From Martelella mediterranea DSM 17316 (GTDB taxonomy: Bacteria > Pseudomonadota > Alphaproteobacteria > Rhizobiales > Rhizobiaceae): a stretch of 64,000 nucleotides of DNA. Location: assembly GCF_002043005.1 (NCBI RefSeq), contig NZ_CP020330.1, positions 62,001 to 126,000 of the forward strand. Reading direction: 5' to 3'. A model generated the notes under the pieces. That model was given only the letters and a program-made list of their open reading frames with translations. It searched no databases and was not told where the DNA came from. A program made the translations under genes and the position numbers. Of the stretch, positions 26,298 to 35,278 are shown piece by piece (position 1 is the first letter of the stretch; each line of letters opens with the position of its first letter).

Positions 26298-26385
26298 GAT
26301 AGAAAAGTCGCCGGCTTCGTCTGGACAGGCGGAACCGGCATCGCTATTAAGCCGCAACAACCCAATTCTTCTAAGGAGTTCTCAT

Positions 26386-26613
26386 ATGGAAGCGGAAGCA
26401 GCAAAGTTCATCGGCGCCGGTATTGCCTGCCTTGGCATGGGTGCAACCTCCATGGGTCTCGGCCGCATCTTCGGTGATTACCTCACCGGCGCTCTGCGCA
26501 ACCCGTCCGCCGCCGACAGCCAGTTCGGCCGTCTGGTGTTCGGCTTCGCCGTTACCGAAGCGCTCGGCATCTTCTCGCTGCTCGTTGCCCTGCTCCTCCT
26601 CTTCGCCGTTTGA
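26386..26613 (+). CDS. atpE: ATP synthase F0 subunit c
   Basis: This 75-residue proteolipid is two helices joined by the Arg-Asn-Pro polar loop (38-40). The proton-carrying carboxylate is Glu58 in Val-Thr-Glu-Ala-Leu. The glycine-rich first helix packs the ring. Residues near Glu58 do not show a sodium-binding signature, so it is proton-coupled. A strong AAGGAG box precedes it, fitting the high copy number needed. Confidence 0.97.
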   Translation: MEAEAAKFIGAGIACLGMGATSMGLGRIFGDYLTGALRNPSAADSQFGRLVFGFAVTEALGIFSLLVALLLLFAV

Positions 26614-26700
26614 TTTTTTGAACGGTCCGACTTTCGGTTGCGGCGCCTGGCCTGAGGTCGGCGCCGCGCCCCTTGTTGTCGAAGACCTTTGGAGGTGAGC

Positions 26701-27285
26701 ATGTTTGTGACCCCGGCTTTGGCCCAGACGTCGCATGGTGCAGAAGAACAGCACACGGAATCCACGCTGGCCGAGGTGGAACATCACGAACAGCAGGTGT
26801 TCCCGCCATTCGATTTTGCGACCTTCCCGTCGCAGATCCTCTGGCTGGCCATTACGTTCGGTCTCTTCTATCTGGTGATGAAGAAGGTGATCGTTCCCCG
26901 CGTCGGCTCCATTCTGGAAGACCGCCACGATCGCATTGCCCAGGACCTCGACGAGGCGGAACGCCTTCGCAGCGAGGCCGATGCCGCGATCAAGGCCTAT
27001 GAAAAAGAACTCGCCGAAGCCCGCAACGAGGCCCGCAGCATTTCCGCCGCAGCCGCCGACAAGGCGCGCGCCGAGGCCGATGCCGAGCGCGAGCAGCTCG
27101 AAGCCGAGCTTGGCAAGAAGCTTGCGGCAGCCAATGAGCGCATTGCCGCGGTTCGCAACGAAGCGCTTCAGGAAGTCGGCGGCATCGCCGAGGAAACAGC
27201 CGCTTTGATCGTTACCCATCTGATCGGCGGCCGCGTCGCCAAGGGCGACATCGAAACCGCGGTTTCGACCGTCAGGGAGGGCTGA
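26701..27285 (+). CDS. atpF2: ATP synthase F0 subunit b' (second b-type subunit)
   Basis: This 194-residue stator stalk subunit has a short N-terminal tail, one membrane helix (about residues 43-62) and a long charged coiled coil rich in Ala, Glu, Arg and Lys. ATG 26701 sits directly after GGAGGTGAGC, so the upstream TTG is not used. Photosynthetic and alphaproteobacterial enzymes use a b/b' heterodimer, which the following atpF gene confirms. Confidence 0.94.
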   Translation: MFVTPALAQTSHGAEEQHTESTLAEVEHHEQQVFPPFDFATFPSQILWLAITFGLFYLVMKKVIVPRVGSILEDRHDRIAQDLDEAERLRSEADAAIKAYEKELAEARNEARSISAAAADKARAEADAEREQLEAELGKKLAAANERIAAVRNEALQEVGGIAEETAALIVTHLIGGRVAKGDIETAVSTVREG

Positions 27286-27289
27286 GCCC

Positions 27290-27775
27290 ATGTCTCTCGA
27301 TGCAACATTCTACGCCTTTGTCGGCCTGATCCTGTTCTTCATTGTCGTCGCCTATTTCAAGGTGCCAGGCATTCTGCTGCGCTCGCTTGATTCGCGCGCC
27401 GACGAGATTCGCGGAGAGCTGGCGGAAGCCAAGCGCCTGCGCGAGGAAGCCCAGCACGTGCTTGCCGATTATCAGCGCAAGCGCCGCGAGGCCGAGGAAG
27501 AGGCCAAGGATATCGTTGCCGCCGCCGAGCGCGACGCAAAGGCGATCAAGGAAGAAGCCCGCCGCAAGACGGAAGAATATGTCGAGCGCCGGACCGCATT
27601 TTCCGAGCAGAAGATCCGTCAGGCCGAGCAGGAAGCCGTCGCCGCCGTGCGTGGCGCTGCCGTCGACGTCGCCGTCGATGCCGCGCGCATCGTTCTGGAA
27701 AAGAAGGCGACGCCTGCGGTGCGCTCCAAGCTGTTCTCGCAGTCGGTCGACGCGGTCAAATCCCGCCTCAACTGA
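27290..27775 (+). CDS. atpF: ATP synthase F0 subunit b
   Basis: This 161-residue b subunit has an N-terminal membrane helix (residues 5-23) and a long coiled coil for the peripheral stalk, beginning with the typical Lys-Val-Pro-Gly...Leu-Asp-Ser-Arg-Ala segment. It starts 4 bases after atpF2 and closes the F0 operon. The F1 genes are not in the window, as is usual for this group. Confidence 0.95.
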   Translation: MSLDATFYAFVGLILFFIVVAYFKVPGILLRSLDSRADEIRGELAEAKRLREEAQHVLADYQRKRREAEEEAKDIVAAAERDAKAIKEEARRKTEEYVERRTAFSEQKIRQAEQEAVAAVRGAAVDVAVDAARIVLEKKATPAVRSKLFSQSVDAVKSRLN

Positions 27776-27803
27776 TCCTGTCGGCTTCGAGGTGAAAGTC
27801 ATT

Positions 27804-27831
27804 GGCAAGCGTTCCGACGCTTGCCGTTTTT
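27804..27831 (+). terminator. Rho-independent terminator of the F0 operon
   Basis: A perfect 8-base stem GGCAAGCG / CGCTTGCC with a 6-base loop is followed by GTTTTTG, 29 bases after atpF. Confidence 0.88.
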
Positions 27832-27883
27832 GTTTCTGGCGTCCGCTAGAATGACCACGGCGCCGCAGAAAATGGTTTGAGAC

Positions 27884-28783
27884 ATGGCAAAGCGGATAGA
27901 CGGCAAGGCGATCGCGGCGGATGTGATCGGGAAGGTCACGGCGGCAAGCGCCGCGCTGAAGGCTGAGAAAGACGTCGTGCCGGGCCTGGCGGTGGTCATC
28001 GTCGGCGATGATCCGGCAAGCCACACCTATGTCGCGGCCAAGGGCAGGCGCGCCAAGGAATGCGGGTTCCATTCCGTCCAGGTCACGCTGCCGGCGGAAA
28101 CCAGCCAGGCGGAACTGGAACAGGTTGTCCGCGAACTGAACGACGATCCCACGATCCACGGCATTCTGGTGCAACTGCCCCTGCCCGCGCATCTGGACGA
28201 GTTTCCCGTCATCCAGCTTATCCGTCCCGAAAAGGACGTGGACGGGCTTTCGATCGTCAATGCCGGCAAGCTTGCCCTTGGCGACACAAAGACAGGCCTG
28301 ATCTCGTGTACGCCGGCCGGCGCGATGGTGTTGATTCGCTCGATCCACGGGAGCGACCTCTCCGGCCTCGACGCCGTCGTGATCGGCCGTTCCAACCTGT
28401 TCGGCAAGCCGATGGGGCAATTGCTGCTGCAGGCCAATGCCACGGTCACCATGGCCCATTCGCGCACGGCCGACCTGCCGGAAATCTGCCGGCGCGCCGA
28501 TATTCTGATCGCGGCCACCGGCCGGGCGGAAATGGTGAAGGCCGATTGGGTGAAGCCCGGCGCGACGGTGATCGATGTCGGCATTACCCGGATACCGGCG
28601 CCGGAACGCGGCGAGGGCAAGACCCGCCTGATCGGCGATGTCGATTATGCCGCCGTCGAAAAGGTCGCCGGCGCCATCACGCCGGTCCCGGGCGGAGTCG
28701 GTCCGATGACGATCACCATGCTGATGGCCAACACAATGATCGCCGCCTGCCGCGACAATGGCGTGACCGTTCCCGATTTCTGA
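27884..28783 (+). CDS. folD: Methylenetetrahydrofolate dehydrogenase / cyclohydrolase FolD
   Basis: This 299-residue bifunctional enzyme interconverts 5,10-methylene- and 10-formyl-tetrahydrofolate with NADP+. It has a catalytic N-domain with Tyr and Lys in Thr-Tyr-Val-Ala-Ala-Lys (about 46-51) and Gly-Ile-Leu-Val-Gln-Leu-Pro-Leu-Pro. The Rossmann domain shows Gly-Arg-Ser-Asn-Leu-Phe-Gly-Lys-Pro and the C-terminal Pro-Gly-Gly-Val-Gly-Pro-Met-Thr. It lies downstream of the F0 terminator and is probably transcribed separately. Its product pool is the substrate of PurU. Confidence 0.96.
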   Translation: MAKRIDGKAIAADVIGKVTAASAALKAEKDVVPGLAVVIVGDDPASHTYVAAKGRRAKECGFHSVQVTLPAETSQAELEQVVRELNDDPTIHGILVQLPLPAHLDEFPVIQLIRPEKDVDGLSIVNAGKLALGDTKTGLISCTPAGAMVLIRSIHGSDLSGLDAVVIGRSNLFGKPMGQLLLQANATVTMAHSRTADLPEICRRADILIAATGRAEMVKADWVKPGATVIDVGITRIPAPERGEGKTRLIGDVDYAAVEKVAGAITPVPGGVGPMTITMLMANTMIAACRDNGVTVPDF

Positions 28784-28821
28784 GGCGGACCGCCTGCCGC
28801 TCCCGCTTTTCCGGAGAGGCC

Positions 28822-29064
28822 TTAGCTGAATGCCTTGAACGTCACCAGGGTGAAGGTGTCCTTGACGCCTTCGATGGTCTGCAGCTTGCTGGTGACGAAA
28901 TGGCCGATATCGGCATCCTTGGCTAGGTAAAATTTCGCCAGCAGATCGTAATCGCCGGAGGTCGAATAGATTTCCGAGGTTTCCTCAAGCGTGCGCACCA
29001 CCAGATCGGCGACGTCATACGCCTGTCCGGGATGACATTTGAACTGAACGAATATCGTCTGCAT
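28822..29064 (-). CDS. Stand-alone Lrp/AsnC ligand-binding (RAM) domain protein
   Basis: This 80-residue protein consists only of the alpha-beta RAM/ACT-like domain of Lrp/AsnC regulators. The family pattern Ser-Gly-Asp-Tyr-Asp-Leu-Leu-Ala-Lys lies at about 36-44, and there is no helix-turn-helix. Such proteins are thought to sense amino acids or modulate full-length Lrp proteins. It is monocistronic and convergent with folD. Confidence 0.85.
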   Translation of the reverse strand: MQTIFVQFKCHPGQAYDVADLVVRTLEETSEIYSTSGDYDLLAKFYLAKDADIGHFVTSKLQTIEGVKDTFTLVTFKAFS

Positions 29065-29447
29065 CGGCTTTATCTACCCTCTTTGCACGTCACCATGGCC
29101 TCGCCGCTTCGTGTATAGCACCAGCCGGCGGAGGGAAGCCAGACGGTTCGGTACGGGAGATTGACTATCATAAAAATAAAACTTAATTCCACTATAGGTT
29201 ATTTACTGTTTCAGGGGTAGGAGGCCGCTTCCGGCAAAAGGTAATACCGGCTTTCCGTCCGGCAGCATGAGAACACATTAAAGGCAGCGCGTTTCCGGTA
29301 GCCATATTCTGACCGGAGATAAACTTCGAAACTGATGTGCCAGAATTTAGTTTGGCGAATGAAACAGCCGGTCTATATGCATTGTGAGCGTCGACCGCGG
29401 CCTCTCAGTCACGCGCCGTCACATGAACGAAAAAGGGAATAAGCATC
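29065..29447. other. AT-rich divergent spacer upstream of the aldehyde dehydrogenase
   Basis: This 383-base spacer includes an AT-rich patch at 29160-29210 with TTGACT at 29161 and TAATTC 17 bases downstream, a weak promoter candidate for the dehydrogenase. No gene, clear operator or RNA element is recognisable. Confidence 0.4.
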
Positions 29448-30932
29448 ATGACAATCGCAACAGCGCTATCCGACAAACTCAAGAAGGCGGACCTCGCCGA
29501 GCCCCGCGCCTACATCGCCGGCGAATGGCGCGACAAGGTGGCCAGCGGCAAGACCTTCGATGTCGTGAATCCGGCGACTGGCGACGTCATCGCCACGCTT
29601 CCCGACTGCGGGAAGGAAGAGGTCGAGGAGGCCGTCGCCGCCGCCTATGAGGCCCAGAAGGCCTGGGCGAAGAAGACTGGCAAGGAACGCGCCGTGATCC
29701 TGCGCAAGCTCTACGACCTGATGGTCGAGAATGCCGATGACCTGGCCGTGATCCTGACTGCGGAAATGGGCAAGCCGCTTGCCGAGGCGCGCGGCGAGGT
29801 GCTTTACGGCGCGGCCTATATCGAATGGTTCGGCGAAGAAGCCAAGCGCGCCTATGGCGACATCATTCCCGGCCATCAGGCCGACAAGCGGATCATGGTC
29901 ATTCGCCAGCCGGTGGGCGTCGTCGGCGCGATCACACCGTGGAACTTCCCGAACGCGATGCTGGCCCGCAAGATGGCTCCCGCACTCGCCGCCGGCTGCT
30001 CGATCGTGTCCAAGCCCGCCCAGCAGACGCCGCTTTCGGCGCTCTCCATGGCGCTGCTCGCCGAGCGCGCCGGACTGCCGAAGGGGCTGCTGTCGGTGGT
30101 CACCTCGACCAGTTCGTCCACCGTCGGCAAGGTCTTCAGCGAGGATGACCGGGTGCGCAAGATCACCTTCACCGGCTCCACCGAGGTCGGCCGCATCCTG
30201 ATGCGCCAGGGGGCAGACCAGATCAAGAAGATGGGCCTGGAACTCGGCGGCAATGCGCCGTTCATCGTCTTCGACGACGCCGACCTCGATGCGGCGGTCG
30301 AAGGCGCGATCGCGTCGAAATTCCGGAACGCCGGCCAGACCTGCGTTTGCGCCAACCGACTTTACGTGCAGGCCGGCGTCTATGACGCATTCGCCGAGAA
30401 GCTTTCCAAGCGCGTTGCTGGCCTCAAGGTCGGCTCCGGCATGGAAGACGGCGTCGAGATCGGTCCGATGATCGAAAAGGCGGCGGTCGACAAGGTCGAG
30501 GACCATATCGCCGACGCCACCGCCAAGGGCGCCTCGGTCAAGCTCGGCGGCAAGTCGCATGAGCGCGGCGGCCTGTTCTTCGAGCCGACGGTGCTCACCG
30601 GCGTGACGCCCGACATGAAATGCGCGCGCGAGGAAACCTTCGGCCCCGTGGCGCCGCTGTTCAAGTTCGAGAACGAGGACGATGTCGTCGCCATGGCCAA
30701 CGACACCGAATTCGGCCTCGCCTCCTATTTCTTTTCGCGCGATGCGGCCAAGATCTTCCGGGTGGCCGAAGCGCTGGAATACGGCATTGTCGGCGTCAAT
30801 ACCGGCCTGATCTCCACCGAGGTCGCCCCCTTCGGCGGCGTCAAGCAGTCCGGCCTTGGCCGCGAGGGCTCCAAATACGGCCTCGATGACTATACCGAGC
30901 TGAAATATATCTGCCTCGGCGGAATCGCCTGA
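29448..30932 (+). CDS. gabD: NAD(P)-dependent succinate-semialdehyde dehydrogenase
   Basis: This 494-residue aldehyde dehydrogenase oxidises succinate semialdehyde to succinate. The N-terminal oligomerisation and Rossmann region has Pro-Trp-Asn-Phe-Pro near 167-171 and Phe-Thr-Gly-Ser-Thr-Glu-Val-Gly near 242. The catalytic Glu is in Leu-Glu-Leu-Gly-Gly-Asn-Ala-Pro and the nucleophile Cys in Gly-Gln-Thr-Cys-Val-Cys-Ala-Asn-Arg, the GabD signature with a second Cys two residues on. It lies alone. Besides GABA use, it could finish vitamin B6 degradation, whose last enzyme (60.6 kb) releases succinate semialdehyde. Confidence 0.92.
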   Translation: MTIATALSDKLKKADLAEPRAYIAGEWRDKVASGKTFDVVNPATGDVIATLPDCGKEEVEEAVAAAYEAQKAWAKKTGKERAVILRKLYDLMVENADDLAVILTAEMGKPLAEARGEVLYGAAYIEWFGEEAKRAYGDIIPGHQADKRIMVIRQPVGVVGAITPWNFPNAMLARKMAPALAAGCSIVSKPAQQTPLSALSMALLAERAGLPKGLLSVVTSTSSSTVGKVFSEDDRVRKITFTGSTEVGRILMRQGADQIKKMGLELGGNAPFIVFDDADLDAAVEGAIASKFRNAGQTCVCANRLYVQAGVYDAFAEKLSKRVAGLKVGSGMEDGVEIGPMIEKAAVDKVEDHIADATAKGASVKLGGKSHERGGLFFEPTVLTGVTPDMKCAREETFGPVAPLFKFENEDDVVAMANDTEFGLASYFFSRDAAKIFRVAEALEYGIVGVNTGLISTEVAPFGGVKQSGLGREGSKYGLDDYTELKYICLGGIA

Positions 30933-30950
30933 GGGCGAGCGACGCTTCTG

Positions 30951-30976
30951 GTCGGGAGGCGACGAAGCCTCCCGAC
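30951..30976 (+). terminator. Perfect hairpin after the aldehyde dehydrogenase
   Basis: GTCGGGAGGC / GCCTCCCGAC form a perfect 10-base stem with a 6-base loop, 18 bases past the stop. No T-tract follows, so it may be an mRNA-stabilising or Rho-linked element. Confidence 0.55.
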
Positions 30977-31071
30977 TTCCAGGCGTGGTGTTCGCGCCTG
31001 ACACGAGGCTGACCCCGACGGGGGTTTCGCCTGTCAAACGACCAACGCCCCCTTCTACTTCGCTTGGCCCT

Positions 31072-32010
31072 TCACACCGGCGTCGCAATCGACCGGATTG
31101 CCGCTTCGACCCGCTCGCGTTCCGCCAGAAGCCGCGCCTCGGCCTCGTCCTGGCCGATGCGGACGAAGTGGAACGGCTTGCCGGCCGGCATCTGCGCAAG
31201 CCGCGGCAGGTCGGCGGAAATCACCGTGGCGATCTTGGGATAGCCGCCGGTCGTCTGACGCTCCGCCGTCAGCATCGTGGCAATGCCGGAGCCCGGCACC
31301 TGGATCGAACCGGCGGGCGTGGCATCCGAAATGATATCGTGGCCACCGATTGCGCGCAGCAGCGGCCCGTCGAGCAGGCTCGCCATCCGGTCGCGCCGGC
31401 TGGAAACCGAGAACGGTTCGGTGAGAAGCAGCGTCCAGGCCCGGGAATCGAAGCGGTCATCCTGCGGCCCGGCGACGATCCGGATCGGCCCTTGCGGATA
31501 GTGGAAAATCTCCGTCAGTCTCTGCGGCGGGGCAAGTGCGCTCTCGCCGAGCGGCAGCAGATCGCCCTCGGCAAGTACCCTGCCCTCAAACCCGCCCATC
31601 GCGTTTCGGACATGGGTGGCGCGCGAGCCGAGCAGTTCCGGCACGGCAATGCCGCCAGAAAAGGCGATATAGCCCCAGACCGCGCCTCTCATCGGGCCGA
31701 TCTCCAGCGTTTCGCCCGGCCTCAGCGCATGGCTTTCCCAAAGCGGCATGGCGCGCCCGTTGATCGTCACCTGCGCGGCGCCGCCGGTGACGGCCACCAT
31801 GCAGGGCGCGCTGACGCGATAGCTACCTCCGAACTGGGCAAACTCCAGCGCCGCCGCGTCATCGCCATTGCCGACAAGCGCCTGCGCGATGCGAAAGGCC
31901 GCCTCGTCCATCGGCCCGGATGGCGAGACGCCGGCGGCAAGATAGCCGGTGCGCGGACGCGCCTGCACGGAGACCATGAGCCCGGCCCTGGCGACCTCCA
32001 GCCTGTTCAT
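31072..32010 (-). CDS. pxpC: 5-oxoprolinase subunit C (biotin-dependent carboxyltransferase-like)
   Basis: This 312-residue protein is homologous to the C-terminal half of urea amidolyase/allophanate-type carboxyltransferases. With PxpA and PxpB it forms ATP-dependent 5-oxoprolinase, which turns pyroglutamate into glutamate. Family motifs include Arg-Thr-Gly-Tyr-Leu near residue 20-24, Ser-Gly-Pro-Met-Asp and the C-terminal Gln-Thr-Thr-Gly-Gly-Tyr-Pro-Lys-Ile-Ala. Its start overlaps pxpB by 4 bases. A pxpA gene is not present in this window. Confidence 0.9.
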   Translation of the reverse strand: MNRLEVARAGLMVSVQARPRTGYLAAGVSPSGPMDEAAFRIAQALVGNGDDAAALEFAQFGGSYRVSAPCMVAVTGGAAQVTINGRAMPLWESHALRPGETLEIGPMRGAVWGYIAFSGGIAVPELLGSRATHVRNAMGGFEGRVLAEGDLLPLGESALAPPQRLTEIFHYPQGPIRIVAGPQDDRFDSRAWTLLLTEPFSVSSRRDRMASLLDGPLLRAIGGHDIISDATPAGSIQVPGSGIATMLTAERQTTGGYPKIATVISADLPRLAQMPAGKPFHFVRIGQDEAEARLLAERERVEAAIRSIATPV

Positions 32011-32723
32011 GCCGCCTCCGATTCCACAATGGCCTCGCCGGACGCCGCGCGGCGTTCCAACGCCGCCATCTCGTCGGCGCCGATCTCGAAAAAGCGGATC
32101 ATGTCGCCCGCGCGGAAGAAGGATGGTTCGGCGCGCTCCGGGGCGAACAGGCGAAGCGGCGTGCGGCCGATATAGCGCCAGCCGCTGGGACCGGACAGCG
32201 AGTTGATCGCCGCCTGCGCGCCGCCAATGCCGACCGCGCCCGCCGCTACCTTCTGGCGCGGCACCGCGAGACGAGGCGTGTGCAACGCCTCCGGCAGGCC
32301 GCCGAGATAGGTGAAGCCGGGCGCAAACCCGATCATGTAAACCCGATAATCGGCAGCGGTGTGCAGCGCGATCAGCTCTTCAGGACTGATATTCTTGATT
32401 TCGGCAAGGTCTGCGAGATCAAGCGCGTCATCGCCCCGATAGCAGACCGGCACCCGAAAATGGCGGGCCGTGTTTTCCCCGCCCTCGGTGAGATGCTCCA
32501 CCCGCTCGTGAAGCAGCGGCATCAGTTGCGCGCCGCGAATGCGGCCGGGATCGTAATAGACCAGCAGCGAGCGATAGGTCGGAACGGTCTCGACAATGCC
32601 TTCCACCGGCCGCGCCTTCAGAGCGTCGGCGAGCGCGATCACGCGGGCATTGACGGCCGCGTCGATCCTGTCTGCAAATTCCACGGTCACGGCCTGATCG
32701 CCGGCCGGCTTGATCGTTACCAC
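32007..32723 (-). CDS. pxpB: 5-oxoprolinase subunit B (allophanate hydrolase subunit 1 family)
   Basis: This 238-residue cyclophilin-like subunit partners PxpC. The start is placed at GTG 32723 because a GGAG box lies about 9 bases upstream and the family begins with Lys-Pro-Ala-Gly-Asp-Gln-Ala-Val. A longer frame to 32915 adds unlike sequence. Marks are Gly-Phe-Ala-Pro-Gly-Phe-Thr-Tyr-Leu-Gly and Pro-Ala-Gly-like Ala-Gly-Ala-Val-Gly-Ile-Gly-Gly-Ala-Gln, plus the C-terminal Ser-Gly-Trp-Arg-Tyr-Ile-Gly-Arg-Thr-Pro. Confidence 0.9.
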   Translation of the reverse strand: MVTIKPAGDQAVTVEFADRIDAAVNARVIALADALKARPVEGIVETVPTYRSLLVYYDPGRIRGAQLMPLLHERVEHLTEGGENTARHFRVPVCYRGDDALDLADLAEIKNISPEELIALHTAADYRVYMIGFAPGFTYLGGLPEALHTPRLAVPRQKVAAGAVGIGGAQAAINSLSGPSGWRYIGRTPLRLFAPERAEPSFFRAGDMIRFFEIGADEMAALERRAASGEAIVESEAA

Positions 32724-32960
32724 TGTCCAATGCTCCAAGTCGCGCCCGTTTTTCCGGACGCGCGTCGAGGCTATCAGCTTTTGGCGGTTTTGCGAAAGAC
32801 CCCGATCGTCCGCCGCGTCCCCAAGCGATATGACCAGCCAGTCGCCGGCGCGCTGCGCGAAACGTTGCCCGGTTTTCAGGCAACACAACCTATAGAAATC
32901 AGGGCGACTCAGCATTTCCCGTTTTGGGCCTTGTAACAGACGGAAAACCGCCCTATTGTC

Positions 32961-33007
32961 ATCAAACGTTCATTTTCAATGGATAAATGTCTTAAAACGA
33001 ACATTTT
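32961..33007. promoter_or_regulatory. Paired DeoR/GlpR-like half-sites upstream of the ABC importer
   Basis: ATCAAACGTTCATTTT (32961) and TTAAAACGAACATTTT (32992) are related 16-base elements exactly 31 bases apart, about three helical turns. On the minus strand both read AAAATG..CGTTT, similar to half-sites bound by GlpR-type DeoR proteins. They lie 30-76 bases upstream of the binding-protein start. The DeoR gene at 37.7 kb is the candidate regulator. Confidence 0.4.
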
Positions 33008-33036
33008 TGTCGTTTCAGGTACAAAGGAGAACGAAG

Positions 33037-34044
33037 ATGAAGAAATTTGGATTTTTGACGCTTGGCGCACTCACCGGCGCGCTGATCTCGAGCGCTGCCT
33101 TCGCCGAGACGATTACCGTGTATACCTCTTACGAAGAAGACGAGGCCGCAGCCTTTCTCGAAAAGGCAAAGGAGGCCATGCCCGATATCGACGTCAACCT
33201 TCTGAGGCTCTCCACCGGCGATCTCGCCGCCCGCATCATCGCGGAAAAGGCCAATCCCCAGCATGACGTTCTCTGGGGTTTTGCCGTCACTTCCATGGTC
33301 AATCCGCAGATCGAGGAAACGCTGGAAGCCTACGAGCCGAAGGGCATCGATACCGTTCCCGCGCAGTTCCGCGATCCCGACAACAAGTGGTTCGCGGTTA
33401 CCGGCTACATGGCGGCATTCTGCGTCAACAATGAACGCCTCGAGGCCGAGGGGCTGGAAATGCCGACCTCGTGGGCCGATCTGACCGACCCGTCCTTTGC
33501 CGATGAGGTGGTCATGCCCAACCCGGCAAGCTCGGGCACCGGCTATATCCAGATCGATGCGCTGCTCCAGATGATGGGCGAAGACGAAGGCTGGGCCTTC
33601 CTCGACAAGCTCGACAAGAATGTCGCGCAGTACATCAAGTCCGGCTCCCGCCCCTGCAACGTCGCCTCGATGGGCGAATACACCGTCGGCGCTTCCTATG
33701 CCATGCGCGCCATCAAGAACATCGAGGAAGGCTACCCGATCACCATGGTCGTGCCCTCCGAAGGCGCCGGCAATGAGCTGGAAGGCAACGCGCTGGTCGC
33801 CTCTTCCGAGCACAAGGATGCCGCCAAGCGGTTCCTCGACTGGACCCTCAGCCCCGAAGCGGCCACGGCCTATTATGACTGGAAGACGATCGTGACGGTT
33901 CCGGGCGGCGATGTTCCGGAGCGGTTCATCTCCGCAGGTCTGCCCGAGGATGTTCCGGCCGCCCTGTTCCCGGTCGACTTCCGTGCCGCGGCCGAAGACC
34001 GCACGGAGATCATCAACACCTGGCAGGAGCGCTACGAGCGCTAA
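33037..34044 (+). CDS. Periplasmic solute-binding protein of an iron/phosphonate/sugar-phosphate-type ABC importer
   Basis: This 335-residue family 1 (FbpA/AfuA/PhnS-like) binding protein has a signal peptide cleaved near Ala-Phe-Ala-Glu (residue 23). The first strand Ile-Thr-Val-Tyr-Thr-Ser-Tyr-Glu is typical. A Pro-Ala-Ser-Ser-Gly-Thr-Gly-Tyr loop near 165-172 could bind an oxyanion such as a phosphate ester. The Tyr-Tyr pair used by iron-binding FbpA proteins is not evident, arguing for an organic phosphate or phosphonate over ferric iron. A strong AAAGGAG box precedes ATG 33037. ATPase, fused permease and HAD phosphatase genes follow in one operon. Confidence 0.85.
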   Translation: MKKFGFLTLGALTGALISSAAFAETITVYTSYEEDEAAAFLEKAKEAMPDIDVNLLRLSTGDLAARIIAEKANPQHDVLWGFAVTSMVNPQIEETLEAYEPKGIDTVPAQFRDPDNKWFAVTGYMAAFCVNNERLEAEGLEMPTSWADLTDPSFADEVVMPNPASSGTGYIQIDALLQMMGEDEGWAFLDKLDKNVAQYIKSGSRPCNVASMGEYTVGASYAMRAIKNIEEGYPITMVVPSEGAGNELEGNALVASSEHKDAAKRFLDWTLSPEAATAYYDWKTIVTVPGGDVPERFISAGLPEDVPAALFPVDFRAAAEDRTEIINTWQERYER

Positions 34045-34065
34045 GAAACGCCAGATGATGACGCA

Positions 34066-34091
34066 GCCGGCGGGCGATCATGCCCGCCGGC
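34066..34091 (+). other. Perfect intercistronic stem-loop
   Basis: GCCGGCGGGC / GCCCGCCGGC form a 10-base perfect stem with a GATCAT loop, 21 bases after the binding-protein stop, without a T-tract. Such hairpins often stabilise the binding-protein mRNA and lower expression of the ABC genes downstream. Confidence 0.65.
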
Positions 34092-34228
34092 GCTTTCCGC
34101 CTTGTGCATTTCGTCGGAAGCAAGCTTCGGCTGATCTATTTCATAGAATTGCTATGTGGCTCCAGTGGGAAACGGCATCGTCCTTCCCCGACCCGCACTG
34201 CCAAACCCGCATCAGGAGAGAACGCGCG

Positions 34229-35278
34229 ATGGACCTTTCGATCCGCAACCTTGTCAAGCGCTTCGACAGGCTGACAGCACTCGACAACGTCACGCTCGAT
34301 GTCCCGCACGGAAACTTCGTCTGCTTTCTCGGTCCGTCGGGCTGCGGCAAGACCACGCTGCTGCGCGTCATCGCCGGACTGGAAGATGCGGATGAAGGCA
34401 CGATCGAACTCGGCGGCGAGGACCTGACGGCGGTGCCCACGCGGGCGCGCAATTTCGGTGTCGTGTTCCAGTCCTATTCGCTGTTTCCCAACATGAGCGC
34501 GGCGCGCAATGTCGGTTACGGGCTCGAATGCCGGCGCTGGGACAAGGCCAAGATTGGCAGCCGCGTCGACGAGATGCTCGACCTCGTGCACCTTGGCGAC
34601 CATCGCACCAAACTGCCGGCGCAGATGTCGGGCGGCCAGCAGCAGCGCATCGCGCTGGCGCGCGCGCTTGCGCCCGATCCGTCCCTGCTTCTGCTCGACG
34701 AGCCGCTGTCGGCACTTGACGCCAAAGTGCGCGAGGAACTGCGCGTCGAGATCCGCAGCCTGCAGCAGCGCCTGAACCTGACCACGATCATGGTCACGCA
34801 CGATCAGGAAGAGGCGCTGGCGATGGCGGATGTCGTCGTGGTCATGAACAAGGGGACCATCGAACAGATCGGCTCCCCCCGCGAACTCTATGCCGAGCCG
34901 CAAACCGCCTTCGTCGCCGATTTCATCGGCCGCATGAACATCTTGCGGCTGGATGAGAACGCACCCATGCAGCCGAGCTTCGGCGGCGTGGCGCTCCACC
35001 TTGCAGACAGTGCACACACCGCGGATCATATCACGGCCCTCGGCGTGCGCCCGGAAATGATTTCGCTGACCGAGGTCGACGCCGCCGGCGACAACACCCT
35101 GAGCGCAACCGTCACCGGCGTTACCTATCTCGGCAACATCACCCGCGTCGAGGTGGTGACGGATGCCGAGCCCAAGGCGCCGATCAGCGTTGAGCTGCAC
35201 GGCGCGAGCGCGGTTCCGAAAGTGGGCGAGCGTCTCGGCATCGTTATCCCGGCCGAAGCCCTGAGGGTGCTTGCATGA
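34229..35278 (+). CDS. ABC importer ATPase
   Basis: This 349-residue ATPase starts at ATG 34229 after AGGAGAG. It has Walker A Gly-Pro-Ser-Gly-Cys-Gly-Lys-Thr-Thr (about 35-43), Q-loop Val-Phe-Gln-Ser-Tyr-Ser-Leu-Phe-Pro, signature Met-Ser-Gly-Gly-Gln-Gln-Gln-Arg, Walker B Leu-Leu-Leu-Asp-Glu-Pro-Leu-Ser-Ala-Leu-Asp and H-loop Val-Thr-His-Asp-Gln. A C-terminal TOBE domain covers about 280-349. This is the architecture of FbpC/PotA/PhnT-type importers. The stop overlaps the permease start by 4 bases. Confidence 0.93.
   Translation: MDLSIRNLVKRFDRLTALDNVTLDVPHGNFVCFLGPSGCGKTTLLRVIAGLEDADEGTIELGGEDLTAVPTRARNFGVVFQSYSLFPNMSAARNVGYGLECRRWDKAKIGSRVDEMLDLVHLGDHRTKLPAQMSGGQQQRIALARALAPDPSLLLLDEPLSALDAKVREELRVEIRSLQQRLNLTTIMVTHDQEEALAMADVVVVMNKGTIEQIGSPRELYAEPQTAFVADFIGRMNILRLDENAPMQPSFGGVALHLADSAHTADHITALGVRPEMISLTEVDAAGDNTLSATVTGVTYLGNITRVEVVTDAEPKAPISVELHGASAVPKVGERLGIVIPAEALRVLA

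Noticed and set aside
29466..31199. A 577-codon minus-strand open frame opposite the aldehyde dehydrogenase
   Set aside because: It is a shadow of a strongly conserved dehydrogenase, and its N-terminal part runs through an intergenic hairpin.
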